Below, in pieces: positions 7,682 through 13,300 of a stretch of 13,398 bases of DNA. The stretch lies in assembly GCA_002403375.1 (NCBI GenBank), contig DHHQ01000001.1:77467-90864 (forward strand), given 5' to 3'. This DNA comes from Thiobacillus denitrificans (GTDB lineage Bacteria; Pseudomonadota; Gammaproteobacteria; Burkholderiales; Thiobacillaceae). The translations under genes and the position numbers were made by a program. Every line of letters starts with the position of its first letter. Within the stretch, counting starts at the first letter, position 1. A model generated the notes under the pieces. That model did not search any database. It had not been told where the DNA came from and saw only the letters and a program-made list of their open reading frames with translations.

Positions 7682-8918
7682 AACGCAGCGCCTCCGCGGG
7701 ATTGATGCGGGAGGCGCGCCAGCTCGGGTACAGCGTGGCGACCAGGCTGATGAGCAGCGAAATCCCGCCGATGACGCCGACGTCGCCCCAGTCGAGCTTC
7801 GACGGCAACTCGTTGATGTAGTAGACGTCCGCCGGGAACAGGTCCATGCCGGCCATGCGTTCGATGACGGGCACGACGGTCTCGAGGTTGAGCGCCAGCA
7901 GCACGCCGCCCGCCACGCCGAGCACGGTACCGAACACGCCGATGAACGCGCCCTGCACGATGAAGATCTTCATGATCGAACCGGGCTTGGCGCCGAGCGT
8001 GCGCAGGATGGCGATGTCGGACTGCTTGTCGGTCACCGCCATCACCAGGGTGGAAACGATGTTGAACGCGGCGACGGCGACGATCAGCAGCAGGATCAGG
8101 AACATCATGCGTTTCTCGATCGCGACCGCGCGAAAGAAGTTGGCGTGGCTCTGCGTCCAGTCGGTCAGGTAGTAGGTACCGCTCAGCGTCTGCGCCAGCT
8201 CGCGGGTGACCCAGGGGGCGCGGAACAGTTCGGTGAGCTTCAGGCGCACGCCGGACACGTCGTCGCCGAGACGCAACAGCTTCTGCCCATCCTGCAGGTG
8301 GATCAGCGCGAGCCCCGAGTCGTACTCGAACATCCCCGCGGCGAAGATGCCGGTCACGGTGAACTGCTTGACGCGCGGCATCACCCCGGCCGGGGTGATG
8401 TTGCCCTGCGGCGTGAGCAGCACCACCTTGTCGCCCGGGTAGACGTTGAGCGCGCGTGCCAGTTCGGCGCCGAGGATGATGCCGAACTCTCCGGGCCTGA
8501 GGTCGGCCAGCGTGCCCGATTTCATGAACTGGGCGAAATCAGCGACCTGGCTTTCCCGCTCCGGCAGCACGCCGCGGATGATCGCGCCACGCACCATGTC
8601 GCCGTTGGCCAGCATCCCTTGCGCGTTGACGTAGGGGGCGCCGGCCGCCACCTCCTTGTTCTGCTGCGCCTGCGCCAGAACCCCGGGCCAGTCCGCCAGG
8701 CGGTCGCCCGGGCCGCTGATCTCGAGGTGCGCCGCGACCCCGAGGATGCGGGCGCGCAACTCTTCCTGAAAGCCGTTCATCACGGACAGCACGACGATCA
8801 GGGCCGTCACGCCAAGCGCGATGCCCGCCATCGAAACGATGGAGATGAAGGAGATGAAGTGGTTGCGGCGCTTGGCGTGGGTATAGCGCAGGCCGATCAG
8901 GAGTTCGTAGGGAAGCAA
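7674..8918 (-). CDS. lolC: lipoprotein-releasing ABC transporter permease, LolC/LolE family
   Basis: This is the membrane subunit of the Lol export machine. The 414-aa product has the family layout: a first membrane segment about 24-46, starting right after the conserved N-terminus ELLIGLRYTHAKRRNHFISF; a large periplasmic domain (about 47-268); and three more membrane segments (about 270-298, 315-345 and 380-400), ending in NPAEALRYE. The periplasmic stretch near 174-188 lies where the LolA-binding hook of LolC is expected. Only one permease gene is present, with no second LolC/E partner beside it, so it may work as a homodimer (LolF-like) or have a partner elsewhere. The start is TTG at 8918: the protein begins at the conserved N-terminus there, and no ATG or GTG is in frame just upstream. 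No clear Shine-Dalgarno sequence is visible. Confidence 0.93.
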   Translation of the reverse strand: MLPYELLIGLRYTHAKRRNHFISFISIVSMAGIALGVTALIVVLSVMNGFQEELRARILGVAAHLEISGPGDRLADWPGVLAQAQQNKEVAAGAPYVNAQGMLANGDMVRGAIIRGVLPERESQVADFAQFMKSGTLADLRPGEFGIILGAELARALNVYPGDKVVLLTPQGNITPAGVMPRVKQFTVTGIFAAGMFEYDSGLALIHLQDGQKLLRLGDDVSGVRLKLTELFRAPWVTRELAQTLSGTYYLTDWTQSHANFFRAVAIEKRMMFLILLLIVAVAAFNIVSTLVMAVTDKQSDIAILRTLGAKPGSIMKIFIVQGAFIGVFGTVLGVAGGVLLALNLETVVPVIERMAGMDLFPADVYYINELPSKLDWGDVGVIGGISLLISLVATLYPSWRASRINPAEALRYE

Positions 8919-8963
8919 GACGTGGCTCTGGTCTGGAATGCCCGGGAGTATGCCACAGCCGCT

Positions 8964-9383
8964 CTACTCGCCGAGCAGATGCAGGACCACGCTGCGCGCC
9001 TGCGCGCCGCGCCGGTGCTCGAAGACGTAGATCCCCTGCCAGGTGCCGAGCAGCGGGACCCCGTCGGCGACCGGCATCGCCAGATGGGTTTGCGTCAGCG
9101 CCGCACGCACGTGGGCCGGCATGTCGTCGGCGCCTTCGAGCGTGTGCTCGAAGATCGGGTCGCCTTCCGGAACCAGCCGCGAAAAGAAGCGCTCGAGATC
9201 GGCCTGCACGGTGGGATCGTAGTTTTCCTGGATCACGAGGCTCGCCGAGGTATGACGGATGTAGAGGGTGAGCAGTCCCTGGCGGATCCCGCTCGTTCGC
9301 ACCCATTCGCTGACCTGCGGCGTGAACGCATAGAGGCCCTTGCCGCGGGTAGGGATGGTGAGTTCATGGAAAGCTTGGCGCAT
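8964..9383 (-). CDS. yjbQ: YjbQ / UPF0047 family protein
   Basis: This is a small, widely conserved family of unsettled physiological role. E. coli YjbQ has weak thiamine-phosphate synthase activity in vitro, hence the name secondary thiamine-phosphate synthase. The 139-aa length is typical. Conserved pieces are IRHTSASLVIQENYDP (42-57), FEHTLEGADDMPAH (78-91), the PLLGTWQGIYVFEHR segment (110-124) and the C-terminal SVVLHLLGE. His44, His80 and His91 are plausible metal or active-site residues by family comparison. It is the first gene of the minus-strand block, 45 nt before the lol permease. The ATG has no Shine-Dalgarno sequence: a perfect 7-bp inverted repeat begins 3 bp upstream of the start codon. 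Family assignment is secure; a thiamine role is not. Confidence 0.92.
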   Translation of the reverse strand: MRQAFHELTIPTRGKGLYAFTPQVSEWVRTSGIRQGLLTLYIRHTSASLVIQENYDPTVQADLERFFSRLVPEGDPIFEHTLEGADDMPAHVRAALTQTHLAMPVADGVPLLGTWQGIYVFEHRRGAQARSVVLHLLGE

Positions 9384-9385
9384 GG

Positions 9386-9402
9386 GCCGCTATTCTAGCG
9401 GC
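9386..9402. repeat. perfect 7-bp inverted repeat in a 38-bp divergent intergenic region
   Basis: GCCGCTA-TTC-TAGCGGC fills nearly half of the gap between the yjbQ-type gene (minus, starts 9383) and the RpfE-type gene (plus, starts 9422). In RNA from either strand it would form a 7-bp stem with a 3-nt loop. In DNA it has the symmetry of an operator. It lies where a ribosome-binding site for the minus-strand gene would normally be. There is no T-run, so it is not a classical terminator. Confidence 0.6.
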
Positions 9403-9407
9403 GCCTT

Positions 9408-9415
9408 GCTACACT
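9408..9415 (+). promoter_or_regulatory. possible extended -10 element upstream of the RpfE-type gene
   Basis: TGCTACACT has the TGn plus TANNNT form of an extended -10 element (hexamer TACACT at 9410-9415). Only six bases separate it from the ATG at 9422, so if real the transcript would be leaderless or nearly so. No matching -35 is seen. Low confidence. Confidence 0.25.
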
Positions 9416-9421
9416 CCGTCG

Positions 9422-10420
9422 ATGCTGTGCCTCGTTCCCCATCTGTTCCCCCCCGCGCGCCTGGTCGAGGCGGCGGCGCAGGACCTGCGTCTGCCCGCGC
9501 TGGAATTCCTGCTTGCTCGCGGCACCCGCCTGCCGTGTCCGGCCGAGGGGGTGGAGGCCGCGCTGTGCGGAGCGCTCGGCATCGAACGCCAGCAAGACTG
9601 GCCGCTCGCCCCGATCACCCTGGTGGCCGATGGCGGCGAACCCGGCGGCGCCTACTGGCTGCGCGCCGACCCGGTGCACCTGCGGGTGATGCGCGACCGC
9701 ATCGTGCTGGCGGACAGCGAGCTGCTGGCGCTGTCGCGCGAAGAGGCCGATGCGCTCGCGGCCACCGTCGGCCGGCATTTCGGTGCCGAACTGGACCCGC
9801 TCCCGCTGCACCCGCAACGCTGGTACCTGAGATTTGCCGAGGCGCCGCGCCTCGCCACGACCCCGTTGTCGGTCGCGGTGGGGCGTGACATCGAGCCACT
9901 ACTGCCGCAGGGCTCCGACGCCTTGGCTTTCCGCGCGCGCCTGAACGAATTGCAGATGCTGCTGCACGAGCATCCGGTGAACCAGGCGCGCGAGGCGCGC
10001 GGCGAGTTGCCGGTGAATTCGCTGTGGCTGTGGGGTGGCGGCCGCCTCCCCGCCTCGTCAGGGAAAACGCCGTCGCTCTATGCCGTCGATTCCGAGGCGC
10101 AGGCGCTGGCGGCCTTCTGCGGCGCGCAGGCGCATCCCCCGCCGGCGCACCCGGATGCGCGGCTCATGAAGACGGACGGCGTGATCCAGCTCGATGCCCT
10201 GACGCCAGCCGGCCAGGCCGGCGACGCCTACGGCTGGCGCGAGGCACTGCGCGGACTGGAGCATCACTGGTTCGTTCCGCTACGGGACCTGCTGCGCCGG
10301 ATCGGCCCGCAGGGGCTGCACCTCGTCGACCCGGTCAACGGCATGGCGTTGCATCTGCGTGCCGGCGACGCCTGGCGGCTCTGGCGACGCCCGCGCCGCC
10401 TCGCTTCGCTGCTGTCCTGA
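9422..10420 (+). CDS. RpfE-type protein (COG4255-like), function unknown
   Basis: The 332-aa product resembles a proteobacterial family annotated as RpfE-type regulatory protein, or misleadingly as cofactor-independent phosphoglycerate mutase. I recognise it from the WLRADPVHLRVMRDRIVL stretch (79-96), the WLWGGGRLP motif (202-210), the ELQMLLHEHPVNQAREARG stretch (176-194) and the C-terminal W(R)LWRRP region. No Walker motif, signal peptide or membrane segment is visible, so it should be cytosolic. In many betaproteobacteria the family is found near recJ, but recJ is not in this window. The gene is divergent from the yjbQ-type gene with only 38 bp between, lacks a visible Shine-Dalgarno sequence, and converges on rimO with 11 nt between the two stops. 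The link to the rpf signalling cluster of Xanthomonas is by name only; I would not assign an enzymatic function. Confidence 0.75.
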   Translation: MLCLVPHLFPPARLVEAAAQDLRLPALEFLLARGTRLPCPAEGVEAALCGALGIERQQDWPLAPITLVADGGEPGGAYWLRADPVHLRVMRDRIVLADSELLALSREEADALAATVGRHFGAELDPLPLHPQRWYLRFAEAPRLATTPLSVAVGRDIEPLLPQGSDALAFRARLNELQMLLHEHPVNQAREARGELPVNSLWLWGGGRLPASSGKTPSLYAVDSEAQALAAFCGAQAHPPPAHPDARLMKTDGVIQLDALTPAGQAGDAYGWREALRGLEHHWFVPLRDLLRRIGPQGLHLVDPVNGMALHLRAGDAWRLWRRPRRLASLLS

Positions 10421-10431
10421 AGCGGCCGGCC

Positions 10432-11763
10432 TCAGACCGGCGTCGCCCAGAGGTCGTGTTCGTCGGCCTCGTCGACGCGCACCTTGAGCCGCGTCCCGGG
10501 TTTCAGATCGAACACCCCTTCGAGATAGACGACGCCATCGATTTCCGGCGCGTCGGCGTGGCTGCGTGCGAGCGTGCCGACCTCGTCCTCCTCGTCGACC
10601 ATGACCTCGATCTCGCGGCCGATCTTGGCCGCCAGCAGATCCGCGGAGATCTCTGCCTGCAACGCCATGAAGCGTTCGAGGCGCTCCTCCTTGAGTTCCT
10701 CCGGAACCGGGTCGGCGAGTTCGTTGGCTGCCGCGCCCTCGACCGGGGAGTACTTGAAGCAGCCGACACGATCGAGCTTGGCTTCCTTCATGAAGGCAAG
10801 CAACTCCTCGAACTCTGCGTCGGTCTCGCCGGGGAAGCCGACGATGAAGGTCGAGCGCAGCGTGAGGTCGGGCACGGCATTGCGCCAGGCCTCGATGCGG
10901 TCGAGCGTCTTCTCGACCGCGCCGGGGCGCTTCATGAGCTTGAGGATGCGCGGGCTGGCGTGCTGCAGCGGGATGTCCAGGTAAGGCAGGACGATGCCGT
11001 CGGCCATCAGCGGAATGATGTCGTCGACGCTCGGATAGGGATAGACGTAGTGCAGCCGCACCCAGGCGCCGAGGCTCCCCAGCGCGCCGGCCAGTTCGGT
11101 CATGCGCGTCTTCAGCGGGCGGCCGTTCCAGAAGCCGGGCCGGTATTTCACGTCGACCCCGTACGCGCTGGTGTCCTGCGACACCACCAGCAGTTCCTGA
11201 ACGCCAGCGCCGACCAGCTTTTCGGCCTCGCTCATGATTTCGCCGATCGGCCGGCTGACGAGGTCGCCGCGCAGCGACGGGATGATGCAGAAGGTGCAGC
11301 GGTGGTTGCAGCCTTCGGAAATCTTCAGATAGGCGTAATGGCGCGGCGTGAGCTTGATCCCGCCGGGCGGGATCAAGTCCTCGAACGGATCGTGCGGCTT
11401 CGGCAGCGCCGAGTGCACCGCATCCATCACCTCCTCGAGCGCATGCGGGCCGGACACCGCGAGCACCTTGGGGTGCGCCTCGCGCACCACCTCCCCCCTG
11501 GCGCCCAGGCAACCGGTGACGATGACCTTGCCGTTCTCGGCGAGCGCCTCGCCGATCGCCTCGAGCGACTCTTCGACCGCAGCGTCGATGAAGCCGCAGG
11601 TGTTGACCACGACCACGTCGGCATCGTCGTAGCTGCCGACGATGCCGTAGCCCTCTGCGCGCAGCTGCGTCAGAATGCGCTCGGAATCGACGGTCGCCTT
11701 CGGGCAGCCGAGCGACACGAAGCCGACGGTCGGCGTGCGCGAAGGTCTTGCTTTGGTTACCAT
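10432..11763 (-). CDS. rimO: ribosomal protein S12 methylthiotransferase RimO
   Basis: RimO is a radical-SAM enzyme that adds a methylthio group to the conserved Asp88/89 of ribosomal protein S12. The 443-aa product has the three methylthiotransferase domains. The N-terminal UPF0004 domain (about 11-125) has cluster cysteines Cys20 (SLGCPKATVDSE), Cys56 (NTCGFI) and Cys85 (TGCLG). The radical-SAM domain (about 140-365) has CNHRCTFC (Cys152, Cys156, Cys159). A TRAM domain (about 372-441) follows. SLGCPKATVDSE and PLQHASPRILKLMKRPG favour RimO over MiaB. ATG 11763 is preceded by AGGA with 8-nt spacing on the minus strand. A divergent small ORF starts only 25 nt away, so the promoters of the two must overlap each other's coding or leader sequence. 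Confidence 0.96.
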   Translation of the reverse strand: MVTKARPSRTPTVGFVSLGCPKATVDSERILTQLRAEGYGIVGSYDDADVVVVNTCGFIDAAVEESLEAIGEALAENGKVIVTGCLGARGEVVREAHPKVLAVSGPHALEEVMDAVHSALPKPHDPFEDLIPPGGIKLTPRHYAYLKISEGCNHRCTFCIIPSLRGDLVSRPIGEIMSEAEKLVGAGVQELLVVSQDTSAYGVDVKYRPGFWNGRPLKTRMTELAGALGSLGAWVRLHYVYPYPSVDDIIPLMADGIVLPYLDIPLQHASPRILKLMKRPGAVEKTLDRIEAWRNAVPDLTLRSTFIVGFPGETDAEFEELLAFMKEAKLDRVGCFKYSPVEGAAANELADPVPEELKEERLERFMALQAEISADLLAAKIGREIEVMVDEEDEVGTLARSHADAPEIDGVVYLEGVFDLKPGTRLKVRVDEADEHDLWATPV

Positions 11764-11788
11764 GATTTCAATCCTGATGGAGTTTCAG

Positions 11789-12013
11789 ATGTATATCGTA
11801 GCGATAGGCTGGGCCTACGTGATCCTCATGATGGCGGCCACCTCGAGCAGCGTGGGCAAGGCGCTGGCCATCGTTGTCTTTCTCGGAGCAATCCCTCTGG
11901 CCCTGTTCGTCTACGTCGCCGACCGGCCGCGCCGACGGCACCGCTCAGTGTCCGTTGCCGATGAGGTGGCCGACCAGCGCGACGCTGCCGATCCCAAGGC
12001 CGATCAGCACTAG
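11789..12013 (+). CDS. 74-aa small membrane protein, conserved-hypothetical type
   Basis: The product starts MYIVAIGWAYVILMMAATSS and has two hydrophobic segments (about 2-16 and 25-44), followed by a basic, charged tail from about 46 (RPRRRHR). It resembles a short membrane protein I recall as a common hypothetical in betaproteobacteria; I know of no function. The start is set by GGAG at 11779-11782, 6 nt before the ATG. Upstream in-frame ATGs at 11762 and 11777 are possible but less well placed, and the first would overlap the rimO start codon. The last 23 codons run antisense to the 3' end of the ZIP transporter gene, a 69-nt convergent overlap. That part of the tail (after VADRPRRRH) is likely unconserved. 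Confidence 0.65.
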   Translation: MYIVAIGWAYVILMMAATSSSVGKALAIVVFLGAIPLALFVYVADRPRRRHRSVSVADEVADQRDAADPKADQH

Positions 12014-12721
12014 TTGCTGCAGCGTGGCTGCAATTTCCGCTCGCCTGTGCAAGCCGGGAATCAGGTCAGACAGCGCCACGTACAGCATGCTCGCGCCAGC
12101 AAGCCCAAGCAGCACTGGCGTCCAGGATTCCAGCCCCGACAATGCGTAATACCCGACAAGCGCACCGATCAGCGTGGCCACGCCGGTCAACAGATTGAGC
12201 AGCAGCGCCTTCGTGCGGGAGTAGCCAGAGTGCAGCAGAATCAGGAAATCACCGATTTCCTGGGGGATTTCGTGTGCGATGATCGCCAGCGCGGTGACGA
12301 CTCCGAGGCGGAAATCGGCGAGAAATGCACCGGCGATGATGATGCCGTCGACAAAGTTGTGAAAGGTGTCGCCGACCGTGATCATCAGCCCGGAACGGCC
12401 ATGATCGTGGCCGTGGGAATGGCCGCCATGCGCCTCGCATAGCTCTTCGTGACAATGCCGCCACAGCACCAGCTTCTCAAGCAGGAAGAAGAGCAGGATC
12501 CCCCCGAGCAGCGCCTTGGCCACCGTGCCGATGTCGCCACCCATCTCGACAGCTTCCGGCAGCACCTCGAGCAACGAAGCGCCAAGCAGCGCGCCTATCG
12601 CATAGCTGACCAACACGGGCACCCAGCTCGGACGCGCCGAGAGCGCGACCACACCCGCCAGCAACAGGCTCAGCAAGCTGCCTGCCGCAGTTGCGATCAG
12701 GATGGTGGCGAGAGTAGACAT
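11945..12721 (-). CDS. ZIP family divalent metal transporter
   Basis: ZIP permeases bring Zn2+, or related metals such as Fe2+ or Mn2+, into the cytosol. The 258-aa product shows the core metal-site motifs: TM4 DTFHNFVDGIIIAGAF (118-133) and TM5 HEIPQEIGDF (150-159). There are about eight hydrophobic segments in total. The cytosolic loop between TM3 and TM4 is histidine-rich (HCHEELCEAHGGHSHGHDHG, 89-108), typical of ZIP metal-sensing or binding loops. An open frame extends upstream to 12835, but I chose ATG 12721: it begins the conserved first membrane helix, the extra 38 residues are Pro/Arg-rich, and a TATAAT element lies inside that extension. The 3' end overlaps the small plus-strand gene by 69 nt. 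The metal cannot be told from sequence; ZupT-like and ZIP11-like members look similar here. Confidence 0.92.
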   Translation of the reverse strand: MSTLATILIATAAGSLLSLLLAGVVALSARPSWVPVLVSYAIGALLGASLLEVLPEAVEMGGDIGTVAKALLGGILLFFLLEKLVLWRHCHEELCEAHGGHSHGHDHGRSGLMITVGDTFHNFVDGIIIAGAFLADFRLGVVTALAIIAHEIPQEIGDFLILLHSGYSRTKALLLNLLTGVATLIGALVGYYALSGLESWTPVLLGLAGASMLYVALSDLIPGLHRRAEIAATLQQLVLIGLGIGSVALVGHLIGNGH

Positions 12722-12752
12722 TGGGATTCTGGGACGGCCGGCAAAGGCGGGG

Positions 12753-12780
12753 ATTATAGCGGGTCCCGGGAAATAACCTG
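12753..12780 (-). promoter_or_regulatory. candidate promoter of the ZIP transporter gene
   Basis: On the minus strand a perfect TATAAT (12753-12758) lies 31 nt upstream of the ATG at 12721, which would give a leader of about 25 nt. No good TTGACA-like element occurs 16-18 nt upstream; the best region is CCAGGT/AGGTTA around 12774-12780. The would-be spacer contains the 8-bp palindrome TCCCGGGA (12764-12771). A strong -10 with a poor -35 and a palindrome in the spacer could mean activator-dependent or metal-regulated expression, but that is inferred. Confidence 0.5.
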
Positions 12781-12793
12781 GCGGCTGAGCCGC
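12781..12793. repeat. small GC hairpin upstream of the ZIP promoter
   Basis: GCGGC-TGA-GCCGC is a 5-bp stem with a 3-nt loop just upstream of the putative -35 region of the ZIP gene. It may be chance in such GC-rich DNA. Confidence 0.3.
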
Positions 12794-12840
12794 GGCGCGA
12801 ACGACGAGTGCAGAAATGGCCGGGCGCCGGGACAAGCAAC

Positions 12841-12874
12841 CGCGGTCCCGCAGCTTTTGGGATGCGGGACCGCG
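12841..12874 (-). terminator. strong hairpin downstream of comEA, probable terminator
   Basis: CGCGGTCCCGCA (12841-12852) pairs perfectly with TGCGGGACCGCG (12863-12874) around a 10-nt loop, giving a 12-bp GC-rich stem. It lies 23 nt past the comEA stop and separates comEA from the ZIP gene. The minus-strand sequence after the stem (GTTGCTTGTC) has scattered Ts but no true U-tract, so termination efficiency is uncertain; it may also act as a 3' stabiliser. A second small repeat, CTAGG-AAAA-CCTAG (12888-12901), straddles the comEA stop codon. Confidence 0.6.
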
Positions 12875-12897
12875 TAGTCGAGACTTCCTAGGAAAAC

Positions 12898-13173
12898 CTA
12901 GTTCTCGGCGCGCTCGGAGGCCACCGACAGCTCGCCGTTCAACTTCTCGATGCTGGCCTTGCCAAAGCCTTTCACATTATCCAGTTCATCCAGGCTCTTG
13001 AAGCCCCCGTGGGCCTCGCGGTACTGAATGATGGCCTTGGCTTTCGCCGGCCCCAGTCCCTTCACCGCCTCGAGTTCGGACTGCGTTGCCGTATTGATGT
13101 TGACCGCCGCAAACGCCGGCAACGTGATCAGGCCCGCCAACAATACCAGCGCGTTCTTTTTCAGCATTTTCAT
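12898..13173 (-). CDS. comEA: ComEA-type periplasmic helix-hairpin-helix DNA-binding protein
   Basis: ComEA binds incoming double-stranded DNA in the periplasm and helps pull it through the outer membrane for delivery to ComEC. The 91-aa product has a Sec signal peptide (basic MKMLKK, hydrophobic core to about 17, LPAFA then likely cleavage between Ala22 and Ala23). A single ComEA-type helix-hairpin-helix domain follows: VNINTATQSELEAVKGLGPAKAKAII (24-49) and GGFKSLDELDNVKGFGKASIEKL (56-78). The mature part is only about 69 aa, like the short Neisseria ComE, without the extra domain of Gram-positive ComEA. AGAGGAGGTAAT directly before ATG 13173 is the best ribosome-binding site in the window; Met3 (13167) is also possible given spacing. 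I rejected an in-frame extension to 13248 because it would precede both this site and the signal peptide. The gene ends before a strong hairpin. Confidence 0.9.
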   Translation of the reverse strand: MKMLKKNALVLLAGLITLPAFAAVNINTATQSELEAVKGLGPAKAKAIIQYREAHGGFKSLDELDNVKGFGKASIEKLNGELSVASERAEN

Positions 13174-13177
13174 ATTA

Positions 13178-13185
13178 CCTCCTCT
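13178..13185 (-). promoter_or_regulatory. strong Shine-Dalgarno site of comEA
   Basis: On the minus strand GAGGAGGT is a near-perfect anti-16S complement. It sits 4 nt from the first ATG and 10 nt from the second (Met3). It decides the start against the longer in-frame reading. Confidence 0.8.
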
Positions 13186-13245
13186 GTGAGTGTTGAATGT
13201 GTGGACGAAAGCCCACGCAGGCAACTTACCGCCAGAGGCGCCACG

Positions 13246-13271
13246 CATCTATACAACAAAAGTTATAGATG
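13246..13271. repeat. 8-bp inverted repeat near the comEA transcription start
   Basis: CATCTATA (13246-13253) and TATAGATG (13264-13271) are a perfect inverted repeat with a 10-nt spacer, 18-bp centre to centre. It lies just downstream of the candidate -10 of comEA, where a repressor would block initiation, or it could fold in the leader RNA. The sequence is AT-rich, unlike its surroundings. Confidence 0.5.
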
Positions 13272-13272
13272 A

Positions 13273-13300
13273 AGCATATCCCATTGATTCCATGTAACAA
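13273..13300 (-). promoter_or_regulatory. candidate promoter of comEA
   Basis: On the minus strand TTGTTA (13295-13300) and TATGCT (13273-13278) are separated by 16 nt; each matches 4 of 6 consensus positions. The region is AT-rich against a GC-rich background. It would give a leader of about 90 nt before ATG 13173. An alternative -10 (TATAGA) lies inside the inverted repeat. Confidence 0.4.

Noticed and set aside
4796..7705. 969-codon plus-strand open frame opposite comEC and lolD
   Set aside because: Very long, but low-complexity (Gln, Arg, His-rich) and antisense to two well-supported genes. Long antisense frames without stops are common at this base composition.
7425..9398. 657-codon plus-strand open frame opposite lolD, lolC and yjbQ
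   Set aside because: Spans three real genes on the other strand, with no recognisable motif or ribosome-binding site.
10421..10441. GCCGG-N7-CCGGC between the RpfE-type gene and rimO as a bidirectional terminator
   Set aside because: Only a 5-bp stem, part of it inside the rimO 3' end, with no T-run on either side; likely chance in GC-rich DNA.
10024..11964. 646-codon plus-strand open frame opposite rimO
   Set aside because: Overlaps the RpfE-type gene in another frame and runs antisense to rimO; composition is typical of a shadow frame.
12722..12835. 38-residue N-terminal extension of the ZIP transporter
   Set aside because: It is Pro/Arg/Ala-rich, precedes the first conserved helix, and contains a perfect TATAAT element on the coding strand.
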